IMG/VR virus record: IMGVR_UViG_3300027969_002554
Coordinates: 1-45,609 of that record
Direction: 5' to 3' (one strand)
Origin: a virus
Length of the DNA stretch: 45,609 bases
The position numbers were made by a program, and so were the translations under genes. Position 1 is the first letter of the stretch, and each line of letters opens with the position of its first letter. Under the pieces are notes generated by a model, which saw only the letters and a list, made by a program, of their open reading frames with translations, was not told where the DNA came from and made no database searches. Shown piece after piece: positions 38,234 to 45,609 of this stretch.

Positions 38234-39082
38234 ATGAGTAACATAAAAATTTCAGAACTATTCTATAGTATTCAGGGTGAAGGTAGATATATGGGAGTTC
38301 CCTCCGTGTTCTTACGAACATTTGGATGTAACTTTAAATGTGCAGGCTTTGGCATGCCTAAAGGTGAAGTAAGTAAAGAAGTAGAAGATATTGCCGCAAG
38401 GGTTCACTATTATGATGATTATAAAAAATTACCGTTGGTCAGTACAGGATGTGATAGCTATGCTTCATGGGATCCTAGGTTTAAGCATCTTAGTCCTGTT
38501 CGCCCCACCGATGATATTGTTGACAACATTATGGCTATGCTTCCTCACAATCGCTGGATGGATGAGCACCTTGTCATCACTGGTGGAGAACCTCTACTCG
38601 GTTGGCAAAGAGCGTATCCAGATTTACTTTCAAATGAAAAAATGAGAGCATTGAAAGAGATTACTTTTGAAACTAATGGTACACAGGAACTTAGTCAAGA
38701 CCTCGCAATATATTTACAGAAGTGGAAAATTAACAGAGAAAAGAATGCATTAACATTTAGTGTTAGTCCTAAACTAAGTATCAGTGGTGAGAAGTGGGAA
38801 GAAGCTATTTGCCCTGATATCATTCGTCAATATGAAAGTATCGGCTTTGTTTATTTGAAATTTGTTATCGCTACTAGTGAAGATGCATTAGAAGCAGATA
38901 AAGCTGTACAAGCGTTTCGTACTGGTGGGTTTAGGGGTCCGGTATACTTTATGCCGTGCGGTGGTGTAGAAAGTGTTTATAACTTAAACGCAAAGAATGT
39001 TGCTATTGAAGCAATGAATCGTGGTTATCGTTATAGCGATAGACTACAAGTACCACTGTTTAAGAACGAATGGGGCACTTAA
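38234..39082 (+). CDS. queE: QueE-like 7-carboxy-7-deazaguanine synthase (radical SAM)
   Basis: 282 residues. The start ISELFYSIQGEGRYMGVPSVFLR, quoted in part as FYSIQGEGRYMG, is the QueE hallmark. It is followed by RTFGCNFKCAGFG with C32 and C36, and LVITGGEPLL. The normal third cluster Cys is missing at its usual place. C73 in the TGCDSYASW block is the likely third ligand, so the cluster loop is strongly expanded. The enzyme makes CDG from CPH4. The stop overlaps the next start (TAATG). No queC follows. Confidence 0.88.
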   Translation: MSNIKISELFYSIQGEGRYMGVPSVFLRTFGCNFKCAGFGMPKGEVSKEVEDIAARVHYYDDYKKLPLVSTGCDSYASWDPRFKHLSPVRPTDDIVDNIMAMLPHNRWMDEHLVITGGEPLLGWQRAYPDLLSNEKMRALKEITFETNGTQELSQDLAIYLQKWKINREKNALTFSVSPKLSISGEKWEEAICPDIIRQYESIGFVYLKFVIATSEDALEADKAVQAFRTGGFRGPVYFMPCGGVESVYNLNAKNVAIEAMNRGYRYSDRLQVPLFKNEWGT

Positions 39083-39321
39083 TGCCATTGGATAGTCTAG
39101 GTCATAATTCATACGATGATTTTTATCGTAACTGGTACTTAGGTGCAGAACTTAAATTTGTTTGGATTCCTGAAAAATGTAACTTGACAGGTAAACGTAT
39201 TTGGTTGAAGAAGGCTTATAGACTAACAGTAATATCTAGATATACTGGTCCGGAAGAGCCTATATATGACCATCGTTGGCATGATAAGAATACCCATATT
39301 ATGTGGTTGTTAAAAAGGTAA
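39082..39321 (+). CDS. Small conserved protein
   Basis: 79 residues from ATG 39082 overlapping the queE stop; an upstream ATG at 39070 is less likely. It is Trp/Tyr-rich (DDFYRNWYLGAELKFVWIPE, then NLTGKRIWLKKAYRLTVISR and DHRWHDKNTHIMWLLKR). It has the look of a small beta-barrel but I recognise no family. Confidence 0.6.
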   Translation: MPLDSLGHNSYDDFYRNWYLGAELKFVWIPEKCNLTGKRIWLKKAYRLTVISRYTGPEEPIYDHRWHDKNTHIMWLLKR

Positions 39322-39325
39322 ATAT

Positions 39326-39502
39326 ATGTATGAATTAAGATATCTTGTCCAAAAAGGTTTGGATAATCCAAAAAAAGTGTTACAATATAGAACACAAATT
39401 GAATTTACCGATTATAGTTCTAAGACTGATGATGGTAGATATATATCAATAAAAAAATGGGCTGAATGGCAAAATGTGCCTATAATAGATGAAACAAAAT
39501 GA
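39326..39502 (+). CDS. 58-residue small protein
   Basis: Reads MYELRYLVQKGLDN, then VLQYRTQIEFTDYSSKTDDG, and ends SIKKWAEWQNVPIIDETK. It starts four bases after the previous stop and overlaps the glycosyltransferase start by 4 nt (ATGA), as expected for a real gene in this phage. A beta-hairpin plus helix is likely. The function is unknown; a similar WQNVP ending is often seen in small phage proteins of this class. Confidence 0.55.
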   Translation: MYELRYLVQKGLDNPKKVLQYRTQIEFTDYSSKTDDGRYISIKKWAEWQNVPIIDETK

Positions 39503-40836
39503 AAACGTATGATAAACGAATTGGCTTTTTAGTAAGCTATCAAACACTTATTCCTCATGGGGGAATAGGGCAATTTACTAAAAGTTTTTGTGAATTAATG
39601 GATCAACATAATATCAAAGTTGATATTATTACAGACAAAGAACCACAAGATACTGAGTTTATAAAATCTATTCCTGCAAATATCATTGCACCATTAGAGT
39701 CATTAAAGTATACTGACCATAGCAATATCTTTATGTATGGTGATACATTTTGCTATGAACGAATGGCTAACTTCCGTACAGCAATTGTAGAAGCACTAGA
39801 ACATAATCTATATGATTCATTAATTTGTAACACATATGAAACAGTACAAGTGGCCAGTAATATGGGGCTTGAAGATTGTATTCAAATCATTGCTTACACA
39901 CACTTAGAAAGTCAAATTTTTAAAGATACAAAGAATCCTTTCTTGTTAAACACTAACGAAATGATGCGTCAACAATTAGAAACATCAGGTGTGTATGTGG
40001 GTACACAAAGTAAGTTTAATCAAGTAAACATTAGTAATACAGCATATCATTTACCTATTCCTATTACAGAAAAAGATTTATTAAAAGAACATCATAAGCC
40101 ACGTGAAGGTATATTATTTGTTGGACGATGGGAAGAAGGTAAAAATCCTGAATTGTTCTTAGATTTAATTGAACAAACAAAATTGCCCGCTAAAGTAATG
40201 ACTAGTGCTAATGGTGCCAAAAAGTTTGAAGAACGACTACAAAAGATTGGTGTACCCTACGAAATTCGTGTAAGTATTATTGGCAAAGAGAAAGTAGATT
40301 TTATTACAAGTGCTAGAATTGCTTTTAACCCAAGTACAGTAGAGAGTTACGGAATGGCTTTTTATGAACAACATATTCAAATGCCCACACTTGTATTAGA
40401 AAATCAACGCTGGCCTAATAACTTTAATAAAGATTTCTTTTACACTTGTACTAAGAAAGATATGGCAAGTAAAGCAAAAGAGTTATACGATATTTTTGAA
40501 AAAGCAGAGAGATGGTATAATTTAGGTTCACTACAACACGCACAGGAACAAGAAGCCAGTGTTTATCATAAATGGGCAGAATGTTTTAGAGACTTTAAGC
40601 CTAAACAATCTAATAGTAATACGGCAAAGATTTGTAGCGAGAATACAGTAAGGTTACAAGATTATATTAATGATTTAAACCGTAGTATTATTTGTATTGA
40701 TGATGTGCGTAGTGTATTAACTAATAAGCATAAGTTTAGAGTTATCTATACCGATGACGATACATATTTAACAAAAGACCCTAGTTTTGAACCAGAAGAA
40801 GAAACAGAAGGTCTATCATTATTTGAGGGTTTATGA
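39499..40836 (+). CDS. GT4-like glycosyltransferase
   Basis: 445 residues. The N-terminal GT-B domain begins RIGFLVSYQTLIPHGGIGQF, with the Gly-rich acceptor-side loop. The second domain starts GILFVGRWEEGKNPELFLDL and contains NPSTVESYGMAFYEQHIQMP, the GT4 E-x7-E-type donor motif. The last 70 residues are an acidic extension. The acceptor is unknown. The run with the SGNH hydrolase and epimerase suggests synthesis and decoration of a glycan. Confidence 0.85.
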   Translation: MKTYDKRIGFLVSYQTLIPHGGIGQFTKSFCELMDQHNIKVDIITDKEPQDTEFIKSIPANIIAPLESLKYTDHSNIFMYGDTFCYERMANFRTAIVEALEHNLYDSLICNTYETVQVASNMGLEDCIQIIAYTHLESQIFKDTKNPFLLNTNEMMRQQLETSGVYVGTQSKFNQVNISNTAYHLPIPITEKDLLKEHHKPREGILFVGRWEEGKNPELFLDLIEQTKLPAKVMTSANGAKKFEERLQKIGVPYEIRVSIIGKEKVDFITSARIAFNPSTVESYGMAFYEQHIQMPTLVLENQRWPNNFNKDFFYTCTKKDMASKAKELYDIFEKAERWYNLGSLQHAQEQEASVYHKWAECFRDFKPKQSNSNTAKICSENTVRLQDYINDLNRSIICIDDVRSVLTNKHKFRVIYTDDDTYLTKDPSFEPEEETEGLSLFEGL

Positions 40837-41558
40837 AAATTGCATTTTTTGGTGATAGCTATTCGGACGTAGGCATAGAAGAATATAGAACAGGTACTGC
40901 CTGGCCTGAAGTATTGACTACATTAGTGTCGGCAAAGAATTCAGGATATTATGGTGTATGTGGTTCTTCAATATGGTATTCGTATACCCAACTGTTAAAA
41001 TATATAGATAAACATGATGTTATTATATTCTGTTATAGTTCTGCTTATCGTTGGCCGTGTTTACCTGATCAGTTATTAGGTAGTAATTATAGGGTACATG
41101 AGAATTTTGATAAAAATCAACAGATGTCCAAATATATTGATGTATATAGTGATTTATTTACTGATGAGTTTTTAGAATTTACAGCCTCAAGTATTTTTAC
41201 AGCAGTTAATAAATTATGCAAAGAGCGTAATAAGTTTCTAATAAATGTATGTTGTTTTGGCAAAGAGATCTGGAATCGCACTCCTACTAACTATCCTGTA
41301 TTTTTTAATATGGATGAAATTTCAATAAATGAAACAGTTATTCAATATGGTAAAGTCGTCACTATGCGAGAAGTCATTCATAATCAAAGTGTCAATGACA
41401 AACGCCATTGTCATTTAAACGCTCCCAATAATAAATTATTAGCTGAAATATTCAAAGATATTATAGAAAATAAAATATCTAATGTGGAAAGTGACTTATA
41501 TAGTGAATATGATTGGGTAAGATTTGATCCACAAGTGGATGAATGGTTTGGTAAATAA
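40833..41558 (+). CDS. SGNH/GDSL hydrolase-like protein
   Basis: 241 residues. The block-I motif FFGDSYSD has the nucleophile S9. A block-II-like GVCGSSIWY and a catalytic dyad D189-x-x-H192 in DKRHCHLNA complete the SGNH triad. Such enzymes add or remove acyl groups, often O-acetyl on sugars, which fits the glycosyltransferase on one side and the epimerase on the other. It overlaps the GT gene by 4 nt. Confidence 0.72.
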   Translation: MKIAFFGDSYSDVGIEEYRTGTAWPEVLTTLVSAKNSGYYGVCGSSIWYSYTQLLKYIDKHDVIIFCYSSAYRWPCLPDQLLGSNYRVHENFDKNQQMSKYIDVYSDLFTDEFLEFTASSIFTAVNKLCKERNKFLINVCCFGKEIWNRTPTNYPVFFNMDEISINETVIQYGKVVTMREVIHNQSVNDKRHCHLNAPNNKLLAEIFKDIIENKISNVESDLYSEYDWVRFDPQVDEWFGK

Positions 41559-41559
41559 T

Positions 41560-42387
41560 ATGAAAAAAGTTTTAATTACAGGATGTTCAGGATATATCGG
41601 AAGTCATCTATCTAAGATGTTAGCTAATGATTATGAAGTTCATGGCTTAGATATTGATGAACCTCAAGCACCACTAAATGAATTTTATCGTTGTGATATC
41701 AATAGACCATTTGTTATTCCAAACGACATTGAATATGATAGTGTGATTCATTTAGCGGCATTAGTACGTGTAGGTGAAAGTGAACAAATACCTATCAAAT
41801 ACTATATCACTAATTTGAATGGGACAATGAATGTTATTAATAAGATAAAGACTAAAAACTTTATCTTTGCTAGTACAGGGGCGGCACAAGATTGTTCTAG
41901 TGCTTATGGTATCAGTAAACGTGCCGCCGAAGATGTTGTTAAAGAATATTGTACACAACACAAAAAACAAGATTATACTATCTTTAGATTCTATAACGTT
42001 ATAGGAAGTGAAGGTTATGAACCAACTAATCCTGATGGATTGATGTATAATCTAATAAAAGCCAGAACTACAAAAGAATTCACAATTTTTGGAGATGATT
42101 ACAATACAAGTGATGGAACATGTGTACGTGATTATGTTCATGTAAATGAAATATGTGACGCATTGAAACAATCAATTGAAAAGCCCAGTAATAGTATAGA
42201 ATGTTTAGGTCACGGTGTCGGAAAAACAGTAATTGATATTGTCAATATGTTTAAAGAAGTAAACAATATTGATTTTGAAGTTAAAGTGGGCCCAAGAAGA
42301 AAGGGTGACATTGAATCTAGTGTACTAGCTAATGTATCACCCTATATGCGTAATCTATATTATATGGAAGAGTTGTTGAAAGTTTAA
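41560..42387 (+). CDS. NAD-dependent sugar epimerase/dehydratase (GalE-like)
   Basis: 275 residues from ATG 41560. The Rossmann motif GCSGYIGSH (8-16) binds NAD. DSVIHLAALVRVGES and the catalytic Y116-x-x-x-K120 (AYGISK) are present, with RFYNVIG and CVRDYVHVNE typical of UDP-glucose 4-epimerases. It is shorter than GalE (about 338 aa), with a reduced substrate domain. It probably provides the sugar nucleotide for the neighbouring glycosyltransferases. Its end overlaps the convergent minus-strand gene by 4 nt. Confidence 0.85.
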   Translation: MKKVLITGCSGYIGSHLSKMLANDYEVHGLDIDEPQAPLNEFYRCDINRPFVIPNDIEYDSVIHLAALVRVGESEQIPIKYYITNLNGTMNVINKIKTKNFIFASTGAAQDCSSAYGISKRAAEDVVKEYCTQHKKQDYTIFRFYNVIGSEGYEPTNPDGLMYNLIKARTTKEFTIFGDDYNTSDGTCVRDYVHVNEICDALKQSIEKPSNSIECLGHGVGKTVIDIVNMFKEVNNIDFEVKVGPRRKGDIESSVLANVSPYMRNLYYMEELLKV

Positions 42388-43058
42388 GCTTGTGCTATTT
42401 GACTCATGGGTACACCTATTAGGTCTACTCCTCGTTTAATATGACTTACAGTTATATCTGTCTGTTGTTTAATGTAGTTGATACGCTCTTTATATCCAGG
42501 ATGTGTTTTATCACCTAAATCCTCAATTTTTTCTTTTTTAGTCATATAACCAAATGCTTTATTAGGATCATATCCGGCCTTGTATGCTAGTTTTGCTCCA
42601 AATGCATCCGCTAATAATTCATTTTTTCTATTTTGTGCGGTGGTCTGATTAGCATATCCATTGTGCTTATAAAATGCATGTCCCATTTCATGTGCAATAG
42701 TGTATGCTAATGCATCATCACTTAGATCCCAAAAAATACTTAGGTCTATTTTGATAACACCGTCTTTGTATGAACCCGCCGACCAAAGTTCTCCTACCTC
42801 ATATGATAGTTTACCTATCTGTTTAAGCTGTTCAGGTGTTAACATTGATCTAAGTTTATTATAAACCTGTCCAACACGTACATTTAATCGCTTCCAGCGT
42901 TTATCCCACATATCATTAGTTTTAGGGTCTTTCCAACTATCCCATCTTTGGAACTCTCCTGCTTGTGCGGCAGGCATTGCTGAGCCAATTGCGGCTGCAC
43001 CTGCACCTCTAAGTAAGTCACGGCGGGTTATTTCAGTAATAAACTCATTTGCTCTCAT
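42384..43058 (-). CDS. Metallopeptidase with capsid-targeting peptide followed by Tat-like signal
   Basis: 224 residues. The start MRANEFITE|ITRRDLLRG combines two signals. EFITE is near-identical in type to T4's EFIAE capsid-targeting peptide. It is followed at once by TRRDLLR and an Ala/Gly-rich hydrophobic stretch ending PAAQA, a twin-arginine export signal. The mature part is an M48-type zinc protease: AHEMGH (H123, E124, H127) and NELLAD with E147. After prohead cleavage at E9 the protein would carry a bare Tat signal. The likely story is injection with DNA and then export to the periplasm; the sequence shows the signals but not the path. Confidence 0.78.
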   Translation of the reverse strand: MRANEFITEITRRDLLRGAGAAAIGSAMPAAQAGEFQRWDSWKDPKTNDMWDKRWKRLNVRVGQVYNKLRSMLTPEQLKQIGKLSYEVGELWSAGSYKDGVIKIDLSIFWDLSDDALAYTIAHEMGHAFYKHNGYANQTTAQNRKNELLADAFGAKLAYKAGYDPNKAFGYMTKKEKIEDLGDKTHPGYKERINYIKQQTDITVSHIKRGVDLIGVPMSQIAQA

Positions 43059-43059
43059 G

Positions 43060-44688
43060 TTAATGCTTCAATAATAAGGTTGACAATACATCTTGTCTAT
43101 TAGCACTGATATCACCTTCACCCGGAGCAATAATAACATTCCATTTCTGTATATTATTCTTTTGTGGAGTAGCCATCATCTCATTGTAATCAATGATGCT
43201 ATCACGTTTTAAATTATATGCTGCCGCTAATCTATCTTTTAATTCTTCTAATGCGGCAGCATCACGTGGTTGCCATGCACCATCAGCAGTTTTATCTAAC
43301 TTCCCATCCTTATCTTTCTTTAATAAGTCATAGAACAATTTACTTGGAACAATACGACTATTCTTAGTTTTATCTAAGTTAGCATCCTGTGCTTTAACTT
43401 GTTTCTCTTGGCTAGTACTTGCACCTTCACTCCAGTTAATAATGAAGTTATTTGGCTTTTGACCTAATGCCGCATCTGCTATCTTTGTATAAGCATAGAA
43501 CTTAACATCAGGGTGAGCGGCAGCTAATTTAAATGCTAGGTCTTGATATTCTGGACTAAAGAAATCACCAGCATCATGCCAACGTATAGTTAGATTATAA
43601 CCACCTTTTTGTGCCAGTTTTTCTTCTTTTGTAATTTCATTACTTAATTGATTGAAGAAACCATCTGGATCGTTCAATAAGAAAGTTAGTATTCTTCCGT
43701 CACTTAACCAAGGACCTTCAAATTGAACCTTACCGCCCTTCATAGCGAAACACTCTATTTTACATGAACCAGCACCCGGACATGTATTAACTACTATTAG
43801 TTCGTTTGTGCCTTCATCTAGTGCTATACCAACTAATGCGGCAAAACCAATATTAAAGAATTGCTCTAGTTCACCGTTACTATGCTTCATTTTCTCATTT
43901 TGTTTAAGAAGTTTCTTTGGACGAACACCCAATGCTGTTTTAATTTGGTCTGTGTCGTATTTCTTACCTTCTTCATTGTAGTATTTTACTACACTTGAGC
44001 GATGGATGTAAGGTAGTTTATATTTGTCTGTTTTACCCTTTTCACGATTACGAATTCTATCTAAGTAATCGTCTAGTTCTTGACCTTTTAGTTCACGTGT
44101 TTGTGCTGGTAGTTTGGTTGCTTCGGATACTTTTTTGTCATCCCAATCATCATCCCAATCATCATTATTTTTTGGGTGCTGTCCCCAGTCTGTCTGGTTA
44201 ACTATAGCATATGCAACCTCAGGTGGTACACCTGCTCGTTTAGCAAAAAATTCTTTGTTACCCGGCTCATTAAACCAAGCCCAAAAATCGTTTCCTAGTG
44301 ATTTATAATAAGTCCACATAAGTTTTTTAACTTCACTGAATCTAGGATGTAATGATACTTCACCCTCCAACACACTTTGTTGTTTATGATTTGTAGATTG
44401 TTTACTCTGTTTATTACTATCAGGGAACATTATGGAAATACTTTTACCATAAGCCTGATCAATTGTCTTAGGATCTATTTTAGATTTATCAGTTCTAGCC
44501 TTATGTGTAAACTGTGCTAATTCTTCAGGGGACATTTTATCTAATTCTTCGGAAGACATTTCATCTATTTGTTCTTCCGGTTCATCACCCGATTGAGCAA
44601 GGAATTGATCCATACTCATAACTTTGATGCCGCCAACCGCACCCGGTAATTTGGGCGTTGCACCCTCAAATAATTCTGTAAAGTTCAT
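43060..44688 (-). CDS. GP88-like protein with capsid-targeting-like start and cut-like sites
   Basis: 542 residues. It begins MNFTELFE|GATP; further hydrophobic-x-Glu junctions are SVLE (108) and KVSE (189). The C-terminal domain has TCPGAGSCKIECFAMKGG with C303, C309 and C313, then RWHDAGDFFSPEY near residue 369 and KFYAYTK. This is the signature of the phage GP88 family as I recall it, a Cys-rich radical-SAM-like group of unknown function. The first 190 residues are acidic and disordered, with an EMSSEELDKMSPEELAQF repeat and a DDWDDDWDD run. The gene is two bases from the metallopeptidase gene, so it is in the same operon. Confidence 0.7.
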   Translation of the reverse strand: MNFTELFEGATPKLPGAVGGIKVMSMDQFLAQSGDEPEEQIDEMSSEELDKMSPEELAQFTHKARTDKSKIDPKTIDQAYGKSISIMFPDSNKQSKQSTNHKQQSVLEGEVSLHPRFSEVKKLMWTYYKSLGNDFWAWFNEPGNKEFFAKRAGVPPEVAYAIVNQTDWGQHPKNNDDWDDDWDDKKVSEATKLPAQTRELKGQELDDYLDRIRNREKGKTDKYKLPYIHRSSVVKYYNEEGKKYDTDQIKTALGVRPKKLLKQNEKMKHSNGELEQFFNIGFAALVGIALDEGTNELIVVNTCPGAGSCKIECFAMKGGKVQFEGPWLSDGRILTFLLNDPDGFFNQLSNEITKEEKLAQKGGYNLTIRWHDAGDFFSPEYQDLAFKLAAAHPDVKFYAYTKIADAALGQKPNNFIINWSEGASTSQEKQVKAQDANLDKTKNSRIVPSKLFYDLLKKDKDGKLDKTADGAWQPRDAAALEELKDRLAAAYNLKRDSIIDYNEMMATPQKNNIQKWNVIIAPGEGDISANRQDVLSTLLLKH

Positions 44689-45608
44689 AATATTTCTTTT
44701 CTAGCCTTTGCTACCATTTGTTCGGCAAGCATTAATAATTCTTCCATCTGCTCAATAGATTCACAATTCCATCTACGTAAACTCTTGTTAATGTTACTAT
44801 TTGGATCTCTTGCTGTTTTAGCACTAGTTCTACTTTTCTTCATGCCCTTCATTCTAGCACAGAATGATTTACGGCGTTTAGCGGCTTTACTGCCCTTTTT
44901 AAGTTTGCTAGGTTTAGTAGTAACTGCTGTTTGAATCTTGCTACCGGGATGACTACGGCGATAGCTACTTACAGACTTTTTACTCATACCACCTACTCTT
45001 GGGTTGTTATGCTTTGACCAAGTCTCACCTTCATTCAATTCTAAATCGCTATGATTAAACGCAATGTAACTATCTCCGTTCTCATCACCTATTCTAATAA
45101 CAAATACTCCCGCATCTTCATCACCTGATTCATCTTGACCGATATCCCAACCCATTGAAGCTAATGTTTTTTGTGCTTTTGCCATTTGTTGTTCTGTTCC
45201 ATGCCACCATTGAGCAGCCAGTTGTTTTAGAATTTCTTCTTCATCTGGCTCATGGTCATCACCATTACTAGGAGCAAATTCATTTAATGATTCGTTTTGT
45301 TGCCCAAGTGGAATATTAGCAATATCAGCTACAGTAATATTAACTAAATTGGTTGTTCCATTTGCTATACGAGCAAAATGTCCTTGGTTGTGTAAATTCA
45401 TCATTGCGTAATACAGATAGTTTGGGTCAAGAACATCAGTTTTTACAACTTTAACTCCAATCCTTGAAGGATCAAATTCTTTAACAGGCTTACCTACAGT
45501 CTTATCACTACCTTTACGGATTAACCAAAAGTCAGCATCCTGCATATTGGTGGCAATTTTTGCTATGTCTTTCAGTCTGGTTCCTGCACTCTCAGATATA
45601 ATTTCAGT
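44685..45608 (-). CDS. Mosaic protein with HsdS-like segment, 5' end outside window
   Basis: The frame is open to the right edge, so the N-terminus is missing; the ATG at 45545 is internal. Junctions are IISE|SAG at the edge and SLNE|FAPSNG. The first piece (DADFWLIRKGS, then YLYYAMMNLHNQGHF and NGTTNLVNITVADIANIPL) resembles the end of a target-recognition domain in type I restriction specificity subunits. The middle piece has ILKQLAAQWWHGTEQQMAK and an acidic end. The C-terminal basic module has KRRKSFCARMKGMKK and INKSLRRWNC, a DUF6321-like element from memory. It overlaps the GP88-like gene by 4 nt. Confidence 0.6.
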   Translation of the reverse strand, partial: TEIISESAGTRLKDIAKIATNMQDADFWLIRKGSDKTVGKPVKEFDPSRIGVKVVKTDVLDPNYLYYAMMNLHNQGHFARIANGTTNLVNITVADIANIPLGQQNESLNEFAPSNGDDHEPDEEEILKQLAAQWWHGTEQQMAKAQKTLASMGWDIGQDESGDEDAGVFVIRIGDENGDSYIAFNHSDLELNEGETWSKHNNPRVGGMSKKSVSSYRRSHPGSKIQTAVTTKPSKLKKGSKAAKRRKSFCARMKGMKKSRTSAKTARDPNSNINKSLRRWNCESIEQMEELLMLAEQMVAKARKEIL

Positions 45609-45609
45609 A

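Noticed and set aside
1-45609. Insertion sequences, integrase or attachment sites
   Set aside because: No transposase, recombinase or terminal inverted repeats were seen; the gene content is that of a lytic T4-like phage.

Overview
The window is an AT-rich, densely packed stretch of a tailed-phage genome of the T4-like (myovirus-type) kind, probably from an uncultured aquatic phage of a Gram-negative host. The T4-like evidence is a family B DNA polymerase, a gp45-like sliding clamp, a gp44-like clamp loader, a DsbA-like DNA-binding protein, PhoH, and repeated ATAAATA-type late-promoter elements just upstream of genes. Host-type -35/-10 promoters with exact 17-bp spacers form a second promoter class. 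A Sec signal peptide, a Tat-like signal peptide and a periplasm-type nuclease argue for a Gram-negative host. No terminase, portal, capsid, prohead protease, tRNA, integrase or IS element was seen, so this is a partial genome.

Layout. 1-4.1 kb (+): the end of a tail-fibre-like gene, small conserved genes, a DnaE-palm-like mini-protein, a GroES-like co-chaperonin and the clamp loader. 4.1-4.9 kb (-): PhoH, with a bidirectional terminator between the convergent genes. 5.1-11.7 kb (+): two acidic proteins, a holin-like protein, a DnaJ-like protein, a ClpA-like unfoldase, an RyR-domain protein and small structural-like genes. 11.7-23.2 kb (+): a nucleotidyltransferase, a GT-A glycosyltransferase, a nucleotidyltransferase-acetyltransferase fusion, two large mosaic polyproteins, a Dps-like protein, a secreted nuclease and a sigma-region-4/metalloprotease fusion. 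23.3-24.2 kb: a six-repeat beta-propeller-like protein. 24.4-30.4 kb: TilS-like, DsbA-like, DNA polymerase, clamp and DpdA. 30.4-42.4 kb: FolE, QueD and QueE mixed with glycosyltransferases, cytidylyltransferase-type enzymes, an SGNH hydrolase, an epimerase, and BI-1-like and PsiE-like membrane proteins. 42.4-45.6 kb (-): a metallopeptidase with capsid-targeting and Tat-like signals, a GP88-like protein and a mosaic protein running off the window.

Two systems stand out. First, many proteins at 11.7-23.2 and 42.4-45.6 kb start with short peptides ending in hydrophobic-x-Glu, such as EFITE, EFIIE, ELYE, ELFE, QITE and ILNE. These resemble the T4 capsid-targeting peptide that the prohead protease removes from internal proteins. 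The same kind of site (QGLAE, QGVAE, QGMAE, LNE-F-x-P) recurs between domains. I infer a modular arsenal of proteins packaged in the head, cut during maturation and injected with the DNA: enzymes, a sigma-like DNA binder, proteases and small basic or Cys-rich modules. Second, FolE, QueD, QueE and a DpdA-type transglycosylase form a 7-deazaguanine DNA-modification route with no QueC in the window.

Regulation is also unusual. Seven genes start 4-7 nt after a promoter element with no Shine-Dalgarno sequence, suggesting leaderless mRNAs. At two genes the ribosome site pairs with sequence upstream of a late start site, so read-through mRNA would be silenced while late mRNA would be translatable.
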